Source: Hymenobacter sp. BT559
GTDB taxonomy: Bacteria; Bacteroidota; Bacteroidia; Cytophagales; Hymenobacteraceae
Direction: 5' to 3'
Length of the DNA: 64,000 nucleotides
Assembly (NCBI RefSeq): GCF_017571525.1
Contig: NZ_JAGETY010000008.1
Coordinates: 1-64,000 of the forward strand
The notes under the pieces were generated by a model. That model worked only from the letters and a program-made list of their open reading frames with translations. It ran no database searches and had not been told where the DNA came from. This document shows positions 7,007 to 15,939 of the stretch, piece by piece; the first letter of the stretch is position 1, and each line of letters opens with the position of its first letter. The translations under genes were made by a program, and so were the position numbers.

Positions 7007-9817
7007 ATGAGAAAAACCTTACTTACACCCTTGTTTGCGGTGGTGGCCCTAGCGGCCCACGCGCAAACCGTGACGGTGACGGGCCGCGTGCTCAGCACCA
7101 CCGGCGAGGCCCAGCCGGGTGCCACCGTGCTGGAGCGCGGTACCACCAACGGCACCTCGACCGGCCCCAACGGCGACTTTACGCTAAGCGTGCAGCCGGG
7201 CGCCACGCTCACTATTTCGGCCATCGGCTTTGCTACCCAGCAAGTGGCAGTGAATGGCCGGACCAACGTGGAAGTGCGCCTCACAGCCTCTGCCACCGAC
7301 CTCGGCGACGTGGTAGTGACCGGTTCGCGCGCCACCGAAGGCCGCTCCAATATCTTGACCACGGCGCCGGTAGACGTGATTTCGGCCCGCGAAATCAAGG
7401 CTTTCGCCCAAACCGACGTGAGCCAGGTGCTGACCTACGCGGCGCCCTCGTTTCAGTCGTCGCGTCAGTCTATTTCCGACGGCACCGACTTTATTGACCC
7501 GGCCAGCCTGCGCGGGCTAGGCCCCGACCAGGTGCTGGTGCTCGTGAACGGCAAGCGCCGCCACCAGCAGTCGCTGGTGAACATCAACGGCACCATCGGG
7601 CGCGGCTCGGTGGGCACCGACCTGAGCGTGATTCCGACGGCCAGCATCAAGCGTATTGAGGTGCTGCGCGATGGCGCGGCGGCGCTCTACGGCTCCGACG
7701 CAATTGCGGGCGTGATTAACATTCAGCTCAAAGACGACTCGACGGGCTTCCAGAGCACTGGCTACTACGGCCAAACGACGCAGAGCGACGGCAAAACCGA
7801 GCAGGCCGATTTCAACTTTGGCGTGGGGCTGAACCACCGCGGCTACCTCGATGTGAGCGGGCAGTTTATCAACCGCGGCTACACCAACCGCTCGTTTACC
7901 GACACCGCGCCGCTTATTTACCTAGGGGCCAATGGCGGCAACTATCCTTCTTCGGCCAACACTGAGCAGGCCCGCCGCGACCTTAAAGCCCAGGACGATG
8001 CCCTAGTGGCCCAAAATGGCTTCAACCGCGTCGATTTGCGTGTGGGGCAGTCAGCGTCGCGCAACTTCGGCGGCTACCTCAACGGTGCCTACCGCATCGG
8101 GCAGGGCTACGAGGTGTACGTGGGCGGCGGCGCTTCGTACCGCACGGGCCGCGGGCCGGGCTTCAACCGCCTGCCTAACCAGCCCACGCAGAGCGACCTC
8201 AATATCTTTCCGAATGGCTTCCTGCCGTTCATCAATACCACGATTTACGACCAGTCGGCCATCACGGGCATTCGCAAAAGCTACGGTGAGCTATTTGTGG
8301 ACCTGAGCAATACTTTCGGCCGCAACGAGTTGGATTACAACATCGACGGCACCGTCAATGCCTCTTTGCCGCAAGGGCCGGGGCTAGTGACGGTAAACCC
8401 CACGAGCTTCTACGCCGGCAAGCTGGCGTTCCTGCAAAACACGACCAACCTGGCACTGTCGCGCAAATTTCGCGACCTGGGCCCGCTAGCCACCCTCAAC
8501 GTGGCAGCCGGCGGCGAGTTCCGCTTCGATAACTTCCAGATTGGACGCGGCGAGTATGCGTCGTACATCAACGGCGGGCGCTTGTACAACAACGCGCCTA
8601 CGGCCTCGGGCTCGCAGGTGTTTCCCGGCTATCAGCCGCAGGATGAGGTGAATAAGTCGCGCACCAACGTGGCCGGCTACCTCGACCTCGAAAGCGACAT
8701 CACCGAGCGCCTGCTGGTGCACGCCGCCGGCCGCGCCGAGCGCTACAGCGATTTTGGTGGCAACATCAGCGGCCAGCTAGCCGCCCGCCTCAGCCTCATC
8801 GATGCCATTGCCCTGCGCGGCGCCATCGGCAACGGCTTCCGGGCGCCTTCCTTGCAGCAGCGCTACTTCACCAACACCAGCACGCAGTTTGTGAGCGGCC
8901 TGCCCAATCAGGTGTTGACGGTGAATAATGACAGCCCTATCGTGCGCAACGACTTCACTAACCCCACCCAGCCGGGCTTTGGCGTGGAGCCGCTGAAGCA
9001 GGAAAAATCGACCAACTACAGCGTGGGCCTCACCGCCAGCGCCGGCCGCCAGTTTACGCTGACCGTGGATGCTTACCAGATTGACATCCGCGACCGCATT
9101 GTGCTCTCAGCTCAATTCACGCGCACCAACCCCCTCGTGAATACCATTCTGGGTTCGCAGGCCGTGAGCCGGGTGCAGTTCTTCGCCAATGCGGTGAATA
9201 CCCGCACGCGGGGCATCGACATTGTGGCCAACGAGCGCATCGCCCTTGGCGAAAAGAGCCGGTTGTTGCTGACTGCTGCTGCCAACTTCAACCACACGCA
9301 GGTGCAAAGCTTCAACAGCAGCTCGACCACGGTGAACAACGACGTGACGCCCGGGACCAGCAACCTGCAAAACACGCTCTTCGACCGCGCCCAGCGCACG
9401 CGCCTCGAAAGCGGCAACCCGCGCAGCAAAATCAACCTCTCGGCGGCCTATACCGTGGGCATCTTCGGCATCGAGGCCCGCACCGTGCGCTTTGGCGAGA
9501 TTAGCACCGCCGACGCTGACCCGACCCGCGCCTACCTCGACCAGACGTTCTCGGCCAAGTGGATTACCGACCTCACGCTCAGCGCGCAGTTTACCAAGCA
9601 GCTAGGCCTCACGGTGGGGGTGAATAACCTGTTCGACGTGTACCCCGACAAGATTTACGTCGACCCACGCAACAACCCCAACAACTTCTCGGTCGACCCC
9701 ACTACCAGCTATAGCTCCTCGCTCGACAACTCAAACCGCGGCCGCTTCCTCTACAGTGCCAACCAGTTTGGCTTCAACGGCGCCTACTACTTCACACGCC
9801 TGAATATCACGCTGTAA
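7007..9817 (+). CDS. TonB-dependent outer-membrane receptor
   Basis: The 936-residue protein has a signal peptide ending at AHAQ, a carboxypeptidase-regulatory-like domain at about 22-100 (VTGRVLSTTGEAQPGATV, ATLTISAIGFATQ), a plug at about 115-245 (VVVTGSRA, LRGLGPDQVLVLVNGKRRH, RIEVLRDGAAALYGSDAIAGVINI) and a long beta-barrel ending in an aromatic-rich strand (FNGAYYFTRLNITL). It should import a large substrate through the outer membrane using TonB energy. No SusD partner lies next to it, so a polysaccharide-utilisation role is not supported; siderophore, vitamin or peptide uptake are possible. A bidirectional terminator follows. Confidence 0.93.
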   Translation: MRKTLLTPLFAVVALAAHAQTVTVTGRVLSTTGEAQPGATVLERGTTNGTSTGPNGDFTLSVQPGATLTISAIGFATQQVAVNGRTNVEVRLTASATDLGDVVVTGSRATEGRSNILTTAPVDVISAREIKAFAQTDVSQVLTYAAPSFQSSRQSISDGTDFIDPASLRGLGPDQVLVLVNGKRRHQQSLVNINGTIGRGSVGTDLSVIPTASIKRIEVLRDGAAALYGSDAIAGVINIQLKDDSTGFQSTGYYGQTTQSDGKTEQADFNFGVGLNHRGYLDVSGQFINRGYTNRSFTDTAPLIYLGANGGNYPSSANTEQARRDLKAQDDALVAQNGFNRVDLRVGQSASRNFGGYLNGAYRIGQGYEVYVGGGASYRTGRGPGFNRLPNQPTQSDLNIFPNGFLPFINTTIYDQSAITGIRKSYGELFVDLSNTFGRNELDYNIDGTVNASLPQGPGLVTVNPTSFYAGKLAFLQNTTNLALSRKFRDLGPLATLNVAAGGEFRFDNFQIGRGEYASYINGGRLYNNAPTASGSQVFPGYQPQDEVNKSRTNVAGYLDLESDITERLLVHAAGRAERYSDFGGNISGQLAARLSLIDAIALRGAIGNGFRAPSLQQRYFTNTSTQFVSGLPNQVLTVNNDSPIVRNDFTNPTQPGFGVEPLKQEKSTNYSVGLTASAGRQFTLTVDAYQIDIRDRIVLSAQFTRTNPLVNTILGSQAVSRVQFFANAVNTRTRGIDIVANERIALGEKSRLLLTAAANFNHTQVQSFNSSSTTVNNDVTPGTSNLQNTLFDRAQRTRLESGNPRSKINLSAAYTVGIFGIEARTVRFGEISTADADPTRAYLDQTFSAKWITDLTLSAQFTKQLGLTVGVNNLFDVYPDKIYVDPRNNPNNFSVDPTTSYSSSLDNSNRGRFLYSANQFGFNGAYYFTRLNITL

Positions 9818-9835
9818 GCTAGCGCTTCCCTCAGC

Positions 9836-9873
9836 AAAAAGGCCCGTTCTGCTTGCAGAACGGGCCTTTTTTC
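9836..9873. terminator. Bidirectional rho-independent terminator
   Basis: AAAAAGGCCCGTTCTG pairs with CAGAACGGGCCTTTTTT around loop CTTG. It lies between the convergent TonB receptor and the secreted-protein gene and can stop both. Confidence 0.9.
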
Positions 9874-9889
9874 ATCCGCTAGGGGCTGC

Positions 9890-11323
9890 TTAGTTGGCCG
9901 CGTGCAGCAGGCGGGCTAGCGGGCGGCCATCGGCGCCCCGCGCCAGGTAGAGGCCGGCGGGGAGGCTAGCGGCCGGCTGCCACAGGACGCGGCCATCGGC
10001 CCCAGCGCGCAGCTGCGCCACGGTGCGCCCTAGCTCATCCACAACGACAACCTGCTGCCCGCTGCTAGCCGCCTGAAACTGCACTTGGTCGCGAAAGGGC
10101 ATGGGAAATGCCGAGCTAGCCGCATCGGAGCCCGGGCGCGTGCCTAGGGTCTGGTTCGTTACCCTGATGTAAAGCGTCTGCTCTACCGTGCTGTTGGGGC
10201 AGCCATCGTCAAACACCGCGATGGTAGCCGTATAAAAACCCGGGGGCAGGCTAGCCGGCACCTGCCAGGTAAGCCGGGCCTGCGTGGCGCTAAGGGTGGT
10301 CAGGCTCAGGCCCGGAATGATGCCGGTAGCCTCGCTGCTGAAGCGTAGGTGCTGGCCCGCGTCGGGGTCGGTAGCCGTGAGGGTAAGGCTCAGCGTCTGG
10401 CCGGGGCGGGCGCTGATGGTCTGGCTGGGCGACTGGGCCGGACCGGTGCCCACCGCTAGGCTAGTGAAGCTGGGTGGCTGGTTAGCGATATTTTGCGCCA
10501 GGTAGGTGATGTCGCGCGTTACGCTGCCGATGTGTTGCCAGGTGCCAGCTAGTTGCCGGTACTCGTCCACGCGCACGGCCGCGAGGTAGTAGCCTTGCTG
10601 CACGCCGCCCGTCGGTATCGTAATGGCGCCGGTAGCCGGATTTAGCTGGAAGTGCGGCGATACTCCGCCCGCGATGGGGGTTCCGCAGGGTGTATATACG
10701 TCCAGGGCCTCTTGAGATGAAACTAGGCTGTACGCTACCGAGTCGCGGTCGGCATCATAGGTGCTGAAGCTGTAGCGCTGGGCTAGGTTGCCTTGCAGCG
10801 AAGGCAGGAGCGTTGATAGAAAAGTAGGCGAGGTATCCTGAGTGACGAGCCGATTATCTAAAAAAGCGGCTACGTAAATATTATGAAAAGCCGGCAGGGC
10901 GGAGTTGCGGTTCTCTCCTATAAAGCTCAGCGTCCACTGCCCCCGTGGCAGGTCAACGTCCACGTTGTATAAAAAAACGTCGGTATTAAAAGACGAGGTA
11001 AACAGGGAGTTACTACCCACGCAAGCCACCTGCTCTAGCCGCGTACTCTGCGCTTTGGGAATATTGTCAAATCTGAAATTCCGCGGGTCAGTTGAGTTGC
11101 AGTCGCCCACCCTGCCATACAGTGTGACTGCTGGCTGGTCGACCCCAACAATATCCCGAAACAGGCGCAGCGTGACGCGGTAGCGCGGCACATTGGGTGT
11201 GGTGGAGGCTATCGAGGTATAGGCAATATCGGCCCCTCTGATGTGCGAGGCCTGCGCGGCCAGCCCGTAGCCCAGCCAAAAAAGCCCGGCCAGTAGCCAG
11301 CGCCAGCGAAGAAGTGTTTTCAT
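9890..11323 (-). CDS. Secreted repeat-domain protein, probable type IX secretion substrate
   Basis: The product has 477 residues when read from the ATG at 11323, which is followed by a clear signal peptide (MKTLLRWRWLLAGLFWLGYG, then AAQA). The mature protein begins SHIRGADIAYTS, as in large Bacteroidota surface proteins annotated as PKD or gliding-related. Near residues 300-395 there is a cadherin/Ig-like segment (LTATDPDAGQHLRFS). The last 75 residues have the type A sorting-domain look: FPMPFRDQVQF, VVVVDELGRTVAQL, LPAGLYLARGADGRPLARLLH. It is therefore probably exported across the outer membrane by the type IX system and attached or released. Its function is unknown. Confidence 0.75.
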   Translation of the reverse strand: MKTLLRWRWLLAGLFWLGYGLAAQASHIRGADIAYTSIASTTPNVPRYRVTLRLFRDIVGVDQPAVTLYGRVGDCNSTDPRNFRFDNIPKAQSTRLEQVACVGSNSLFTSSFNTDVFLYNVDVDLPRGQWTLSFIGENRNSALPAFHNIYVAAFLDNRLVTQDTSPTFLSTLLPSLQGNLAQRYSFSTYDADRDSVAYSLVSSQEALDVYTPCGTPIAGGVSPHFQLNPATGAITIPTGGVQQGYYLAAVRVDEYRQLAGTWQHIGSVTRDITYLAQNIANQPPSFTSLAVGTGPAQSPSQTISARPGQTLSLTLTATDPDAGQHLRFSSEATGIIPGLSLTTLSATQARLTWQVPASLPPGFYTATIAVFDDGCPNSTVEQTLYIRVTNQTLGTRPGSDAASSAFPMPFRDQVQFQAASSGQQVVVVDELGRTVAQLRAGADGRVLWQPAASLPAGLYLARGADGRPLARLLHAAN

Positions 11324-11409
11324 AGCGTACCCTAGCGTGAGCAAAACATGTTGCCTTAAATATAGCAACGAATTTTGCGCCCGCTAGGGGTAAGCTGGCT
11401 GAAAAAGAC

Positions 11410-12411
11410 TTAATTGGTCGGGGCCGCGCTGTTGCCGTCGAGTATCTGAAACAGCTCGTCGAGCTTGGGCGTGAGGATAATCTCGGTGCGGCGGTTGAGG
11501 GCCTTGTTCTGGGGCGAGTCGTTGCTAGCCACCGGCACGTACTGCGAGCGGCCCGAAGCCGTGATGCGGCTGGGGTCGACGCCGCTGGCCGTGAGCAGGC
11601 GCGCAATGTCGGTGGCCCGCAGCGCGCTCAGGTCCCAGTTGTCCTGAATACCGCCGGTGGGGCGCATGGGCACGTTGTCGGTGTGGCCTTCTACTACCAC
11701 GTTCACGTCTTTTTGCTCTTGCAGCACGGTAGCGAGCTTCTTGAGCGCCTCCTGGCCCTTGGGGTCTACCTTGCTCGAGCCCGACTTAAACAGCAGCTGC
11801 TCGGACAGCGACACGTACACCTTGCCATCCTTGAGCTTGACTTGCAGCTCGTTGGAGTTGAAGCTAAGCAGGGCCTTGCTCACGCGGGCCTTCAGGTCGT
11901 TCACGGCCTTGTCCTTATCGGCCAGGGCCTGGGTGAGCTCGGCTAGCTTGGCCTCACGGGCACTCAGGTCCGATTTGGCTTTTTGCAGGTTCAGGTCGAG
12001 CTGGCCCAGCTCGGCCTCGCGGGTGGCGAGGTCTTTGGCCAGCTTGCCGTAGTCGGCGTTGCGGTCGGCCAGGGCGCGGTCGCTGTTTTTGAGCAGCTTG
12101 TCGTAGCTGTCGGTGAGCTGGTTGTAGAGCGTGCGGGTGCGGCGCAGGGCATTGCCGGTCTGGGTCGAATCGGTTACCAGACGCTTCTGGTCGAGGCGAG
12201 CCTCGGCCAGGGCGTCGGCGGTTTTTTGCAGATCAGCCTTGGTTTGGCGCAGCTGGGTTTCGGCGGCGGCGCGGGCATCGGCCTCGCTTTGCTGGCGGGC
12301 TTGCAGGTCTTCGTAGCGCTTGGCCGTGACGCAGCTGCTGAGGCTGGCCCCACTGCCGGCCAGCAGCGCCAGGCCGAGCAGCGGGCGGGATAAATACAGA
12401 ATCTTTTTCAC
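11410..12411 (-). CDS. OmpA-family lipoprotein with long coiled coil
   Basis: The 333-residue protein has a lipoprotein signal ending in SLSSC. Residues about 30-190 form a coiled coil rich in heptad Leu/Ala and charged residues, followed by an OmpA-like peptidoglycan-binding domain (LFKSGSSKVDPKGQEAL, VVEGHTDNVPM, WDLSALRATDIARLL, ASGRSQYVPVASN, NRRTEIILTP). It probably sits in the outer membrane by its lipid and reaches down to the cell wall. The C-terminus has a short extension beyond the domain. It is 86 bases downstream of no same-strand partner; accD is transcribed divergently from the other side of a 252-bp gap. Confidence 0.88.
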   Translation of the reverse strand: MKKILYLSRPLLGLALLAGSGASLSSCVTAKRYEDLQARQQSEADARAAAETQLRQTKADLQKTADALAEARLDQKRLVTDSTQTGNALRRTRTLYNQLTDSYDKLLKNSDRALADRNADYGKLAKDLATREAELGQLDLNLQKAKSDLSAREAKLAELTQALADKDKAVNDLKARVSKALLSFNSNELQVKLKDGKVYVSLSEQLLFKSGSSKVDPKGQEALKKLATVLQEQKDVNVVVEGHTDNVPMRPTGGIQDNWDLSALRATDIARLLTASGVDPSRITASGRSQYVPVASNDSPQNKALNRRTEIILTPKLDELFQILDGNSAAPTN

Positions 12412-12536
12412 GCAGAAAAAAGGGCGTAGAGTGGCAGCCAGATGATGGCAGGGGCAAGTTACGGCCGCGCTGGTCTTGCCGGGCGCAGGCAGGCGCGCTG
12501 GTTTTGGGGCCGCAGGGGCAGCTTGTGCCCGGCTAC

Positions 12537-12569
12537 TTTCGCCCCGATGGTAACTATCGCGTAATTTTG
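12537..12569 (+). promoter_or_regulatory. Candidate promoter of accD
   Basis: TAATTTTG (12562-12569) fits the -7 pattern TAnnTTTG, with TTTC (12537-12540) 21 bases upstream as a weak -33 element. The predicted start would leave a leader of about 85 bases. Confidence 0.45.
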
Positions 12570-12663
12570 CTAGCCTGAAGAGTAGAAAAAATAGGACGCG
12601 GCCTAGGCAATCGGCCGTTCATCTTCCCTTCTTTATTCGTCATTTCTCCACCTCCCCACCAGT

Positions 12664-13509
12664 ATGGCTTGGTTCAAGCGCCAGGAAAAGGGCATTATCA
12701 CCCCCACCGAGCAGAAAAAGGAAACGCCCGACGGCCTGTGGTATAAGTGCCCCGAGTGCAAAACCGTGGCCACGATGGCCGAGCACAAGCGCCTGCACTA
12801 CGTGTGTGGCAACTGCGGCTACCACGACCGCATCGACGCTTCGGCTTACTTCGAGCTGCTCTTCGACGACAGCCAGTATGAAGAGCTCGATGCCAACCTG
12901 ACTTCGGGCGACCCGCTGCACTTCGTCGATACCAAGCCCTACCCGCAGCGCGTGCAGGCCACCGAAAAAAATACCGGCCTGAAAGATGCCGTGCGCACGG
13001 CCCACGGCCTGAGCGCCGGCCAGCCTTTAGTAGTGGCCGCCATGGACTTCCGCTTCATCGGCGGCTCGATGGGCTCGGTGGTGGGTGAGAAAATAGCCCG
13101 CGCTATCGACTACGCCCGCCAGAACCGTGTGCCGTTTCTGATGATTTCGCGCTCGGGCGGCGCCCGCATGATGGAGGCCGGCTACTCGCTGATGCAGATG
13201 GCCAAAACGTCGGCCAAGCTAGCCCTGCTGGCCGAGGCCAAGGTGCCCTACGTGAGCCTGCTCACCGACCCTACCACGGGTGGCGTCACGGCGAGCTTTG
13301 CCATGCTCGGCGACTTTAATATTGCCGAGCCCGGCGCGCTCATTGGCTTTGCCGGCCCGCGCGTTATCAAGGAAACTATAGGCAAGGACCTGCCCAAGGG
13401 TTTTCAAAGTGCCGAGTTTGTGCTCGAGCACGGCTTCCTCGATTTTATTGTCGACCGCCGCGAATTGAAGCAGCGCCTCGCCGACCTGCTGTCGATGGTG
13501 AATGCATAA
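12664..13509 (+). CDS. accD: Acetyl-CoA carboxylase carboxyltransferase subunit beta
   Basis: The 281-residue protein carries the N-terminal four-cysteine zinc ribbon of AccD (CPEC at about 29-32 and CGNC at about 48-51, then YHDRI) and the crotonase-fold carboxyltransferase core: [54 protein letters not shown] and IGFAGPRVI. With AccA it moves the carboxyl group from biotin to acetyl-CoA to make malonyl-CoA, the committed step of fatty acid synthesis, in the cytoplasm. accA is not in the window, as is common when the subunits are unlinked. A terminator lies about 80 bases downstream. Confidence 0.97.
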   Translation: MAWFKRQEKGIITPTEQKKETPDGLWYKCPECKTVATMAEHKRLHYVCGNCGYHDRIDASAYFELLFDDSQYEELDANLTSGDPLHFVDTKPYPQRVQATEKNTGLKDAVRTAHGLSAGQPLVVAAMDFRFIGGSMGSVVGEKIARAIDYARQNRVPFLMISRSGGARMMEAGYSLMQMAKTSAKLALLAEAKVPYVSLLTDPTTGGVTASFAMLGDFNIAEPGALIGFAGPRVIKETIGKDLPKGFQSAEFVLEHGFLDFIVDRRELKQRLADLLSMVNA

Positions 13510-13585
13510 AGAGCCAGGCGCCCGCCGCCTAGCTAGGGTATTTACCCGCACGCTCAGCTGTTCGGCGCGCCTTGGCACGACTTTG

Positions 13586-13620
13586 GAAAAGCCCGCACTG
13601 GTAACCAGTGCGGGCTTTTG
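13586..13620 (+). terminator. Rho-independent terminator after accD
   Basis: AAAAGCCCGCACTGG pairs with CCAGTGCGGGCTTTT around loop TAA, ending in a short T run. Confidence 0.85.
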
Positions 13621-13672
13621 CGTATAAGGCTCCGATGGTGATGCTAATTTTCTTCACTCATCCTTCAGAAAA

Positions 13673-14419
13673 ATGATGACTTCTTCCAAGTCTTTCGTAG
13701 CCGTGCTGCTAGCCTTTGTGCTGCTGCTGGGCTCGTGCGCTTCGTCGCGCCAAACCACTACGCAGCCTGACCTGTCGAGCAATAATGGTACTGGCGTACG
13801 CAAAACCGGCATGAATAAAACCACCAAAGGCGGCCTGCTGGGTGCGGGTGGCGGCGCCGTAGTAGGCGGCGTGCTAGGGGGTATTTTGGGCGGTGGCAAG
13901 GGCACGGCGGCGGGCGCCATCCTGGGTGCCGCCGTAGGTGGCGGTGCGGGCGCACTCATTGGCCGCAAGATGGACAAGCAGGCGCAGGAGTTGCAGCGCG
14001 ATATGGCCAACGCCAAGGTGGAGCGCGTAGGCGAGGGCATCAAAATCACCTTCGACTCGGGCATTCTGTTTGACACCAACAGCAGTGCGCTGCGTGCTAC
14101 TTCGCAGGCCGACATCAGCAAGCTGGCCGCTACGCTCCAGAAATATCCCGACACCAACGTGCTGGTAGAAGGCCACACCGATAATACCGGTACCGACGCC
14201 ATCAACCAGCCCCTGAGCGAGCAGCGCGCCCAGTCAGTGGCCAGTGCTCTCACGGCCCAGAGTGTGGCTAGCAGCCGCATTACTACCAAAGGCTATGGCT
14301 CGAGCCAGCCGGTGGCCGACAACTCGACGGCCGAAGGCAAGCAAGCCAACCGTCGTGTAGAGGTAGCCATTTATGCCAACGAAAAAATGAAGAAAGCTGC
14401 CGAAAACGGCACCTTGTAA
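13673..14419 (+). CDS. OmpA-family lipoprotein with glycine zipper (copy 1)
   Basis: The 248-residue protein has a lipoprotein signal (LLLGSCASS), a glycine-zipper segment at about 45-100 (GGLLGAGGGAVVGGVLGG, then GAILGAAVGGGAGALIG) followed by RKMDKQAQELQRDM, and an OmpA-like domain (GILFDTNSSALR, LVEGHTDNTGTDAINQPLS, RITTKGYGSSQPVAD, NRRVEVAIYANEKM). This is the YiaD-like architecture: a membrane-inserting zipper plus a peptidoglycan-binding domain in the envelope. It is closely similar to the gene at 15047, differing mostly in the linker, which shows a recent duplication. It has its own terminator. Confidence 0.9.
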   Translation: MMTSSKSFVAVLLAFVLLLGSCASSRQTTTQPDLSSNNGTGVRKTGMNKTTKGGLLGAGGGAVVGGVLGGILGGGKGTAAGAILGAAVGGGAGALIGRKMDKQAQELQRDMANAKVERVGEGIKITFDSGILFDTNSSALRATSQADISKLAATLQKYPDTNVLVEGHTDNTGTDAINQPLSEQRAQSVASALTAQSVASSRITTKGYGSSQPVADNSTAEGKQANRRVEVAIYANEKMKKAAENGTL

Positions 14420-14436
14420 GCTGCTACGCGGCATTA

Positions 14437-14472
14437 GCCAAAAAGCCTGGACCGTAGGTCCAGGCTTTTTGG
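14437..14472 (+). terminator. Rho-independent terminator after OmpA copy 1
   Basis: CCAAAAAGCCTGGACC pairs with GGTCCAGGCTTTTTGG around loop GTA. Confidence 0.85.
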
Positions 14473-14560
14473 TGGGCGGGCACAACCCGGCTATTTCGAG
14501 TTGCGTTAAAATCTTGTCGGCTCAGCTGCCGCTTTTCTTCTCTAAACGCTTCGTACTCAT

Positions 14561-14836
14561 ATGAAATCCTTCTCGAAACTTTTCACTTTTCTGCTGGCCT
14601 TCTTCCTGCTGGCCGGCACAGTAGCGCAGGCGCAGGATAAACCCAAAGGCTGGAGCCGCAAGGCGAAAGGCGCTGCTATCGGCGGTGCCGGTGGGGCCGT
14701 GCTTGGTGGCCTGCTAGGCGGTGGCAAAGGCGCCCTGATAGGGGCTGGCGCTGGCGTGGTAGGTGGTGGCCTGGTGGGCCGCAACCAGGACAAGAAAAAA
14801 GACCCTGCTCGCTACAACCGCTACCGCAACAAGTAG
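14561..14836 (+). CDS. Small glycine-zipper envelope protein
   Basis: The 91-residue protein has a signal peptide (FLLAGTVAQAQ) and then DKPKGWSRKAKGAA and a glycine zipper (GGAGGAVLGGLLGGGKGALI and GVVGGGLVGR), ending in a basic tail (KKKDPARYNRYRNK). It corresponds to the zipper half of its two OmpA neighbours with the OmpA domain missing; the DKPKG start is shared with the gene at 15047. It probably inserts in or lines the outer membrane, similar to YMGG-type zipper proteins. It is transcribed alone between two terminators. Confidence 0.8.
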   Translation: MKSFSKLFTFLLAFFLLAGTVAQAQDKPKGWSRKAKGAAIGGAGGAVLGGLLGGGKGALIGAGAGVVGGGLVGRNQDKKKDPARYNRYRNK

Positions 14837-14872
14837 GCGGTGGTGGTGGTCCCCGCGCCCCTCAGAACAACC

Positions 14873-14903
14873 GAAAGCCTGGCCTGTGGCCAGGCTTTTT
14901 TTG
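14873..14903 (+). terminator. Rho-independent terminator after the glycine-zipper gene
   Basis: AAAGCCTGGCC pairs with GGCCAGGCTTTTTTT around loop TGT. Confidence 0.85.
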
Positions 14904-15046
14904 TGGCTAGCCAGGAAGAATCAGCATAAATCGGGGAAAGCGGGCAGCTGGTCCGTGCGAGTTTGGCAAGGTGGTTGCAAATGGCGAACTTGCCGCCGCG
15001 TTGGCTTTATGCTGGGCGCAGTTTTTTTCTTTTATTATTTTCTTCG

Positions 15047-15760
15047 ATGAAAACCCTCAAACTTTCTTTTTCTTACCTGCTGGCGATGTTGCTGCTGCTA
15101 GGCCACTTTGCGCAGGCACAAACCAGCACAGTTAGCACCGATAAGCCCAAGGGCATGAGCAAGTCCCTGAAAGGCGGCCTCCTGGGCGGCTTGGGCGGGG
15201 CTGTGGTAGGCGGGGCCGTTGGCCGTGCGTTTGGCAAGTCACACACTGCCCAAGGCGCTATTCTGGGAGCAGTAGTAGGGGGCGGCGCTGGTGCACTCAT
15301 CGGCCGCAAAATGGACAAGCAGGCCGCCGAGCTGCGCCGCGACCTCGAAGGCGCTACGGTAGAGCGTGTGGGCGAAGGCATCAAAATCACTTTTGCCTCG
15401 GGCATCCTGTTTGCCAGCAATTCGTCTAACCTCACGTCGGCCGCTACCGGCAACATCGATGAGCTGGCCACTACGCTCCAGAAGTATGCCGATACCAACA
15501 TCGTAATCGACGGCCACACCGACTCGTCGGGTTCCGATGCCATCAACCAGCCCCTGAGCCAGCGCCGCGCTCAGGCCGTGGCCAATGAGCTGACCGCCAA
15601 AGGGGTGGATAACAGCCGCATTACGGCTACGGGCTACGGCTCGAGCCAGCCGGTGGCTAGCAATGCTACCGAAGCCGGCAAAGCCCAAAACCGCCGCGTA
15701 GAAGTAGCCATCTTTGCCAATGAGAAGATGCAGAAAGCCGCCAAAAAAGGCCAGCTGTAA
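15047..15760 (+). CDS. OmpA-family protein with glycine zipper (copy 2)
   Basis: The 237-residue protein starts at the ATG at 15047, which opens a good signal peptide (MKTLKLSFSYLLAMLLLLGH ending FAQAQ); an in-frame ATG at 14963 would add 28 residues without signal character. It lacks a lipobox, unlike copy 1, so it may be anchored by the zipper (GGLLGGLGGAVVGGAVG, GAVVGGGAGALIGRKMDKQ). The OmpA domain shows GILFASNSSNLT, IDGHTDSSGSDAINQPLS, TATGYGSSQPVAS and NRRVEVAIFANEKM. Large parts are identical in sequence to copy 1. It ends seven bases before a 41-bp inverted repeat. Confidence 0.9.
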   Translation: MKTLKLSFSYLLAMLLLLGHFAQAQTSTVSTDKPKGMSKSLKGGLLGGLGGAVVGGAVGRAFGKSHTAQGAILGAVVGGGAGALIGRKMDKQAAELRRDLEGATVERVGEGIKITFASGILFASNSSNLTSAATGNIDELATTLQKYADTNIVIDGHTDSSGSDAINQPLSQRRAQAVANELTAKGVDNSRITATGYGSSQPVASNATEAGKAQNRRVEVAIFANEKMQKAAKKGQL

Positions 15761-15767
15761 GCGTCCA

Positions 15768-15939
15768 AACCACGGATTCGACGGATTTTTCGGAGTAATC
15801 GGATTTTGTGGATGTTAATTAAAAAGCCGCCTACCGGGCGGCTTTTTTCGTATCGTGTCAACCTGCAGAGCGGGGCCTGCGCGCCAGGTGGCCAGCTGCA
15901 AAATCCGATTACTCCGAAAAATCCGTCGAATCCGTGGTT
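15768..15939. repeat. Perfect 41-bp inverted repeat enclosing 90 bp
   Basis: The arms at 15768-15808 and 15899-15939 are exact reverse complements over 41 bases. On the plus strand the right arm is built of nonamers AATCCGATT, ACTCCGAAA, AATCCGTCG and AATCCGTGG. The 90-bp interior contains a terminator hairpin. The left arm follows the stop codon of the OmpA gene and the right arm runs into the start of the endonuclease gene. Confidence 0.9.
15821..15848 (+). terminator. Terminator inside the inverted repeat
   Basis: AAAAAGCCGCC pairs with GGCGGCTTTTTT around loop TACCG. It probably ends the OmpA copy 2 transcript. Confidence 0.8.

Noticed and set aside
11369..11409. Longer N-terminus for the secreted protein (start at 11368)
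   Set aside because: The extra 15 residues spoil the signal peptide; the ATG at 11323 starts a good one.
15768..15939. CRISPR-like array at the inverted repeat
   Set aside because: Only two inverted arms, no direct repeats with spacers, no cas genes in the window.
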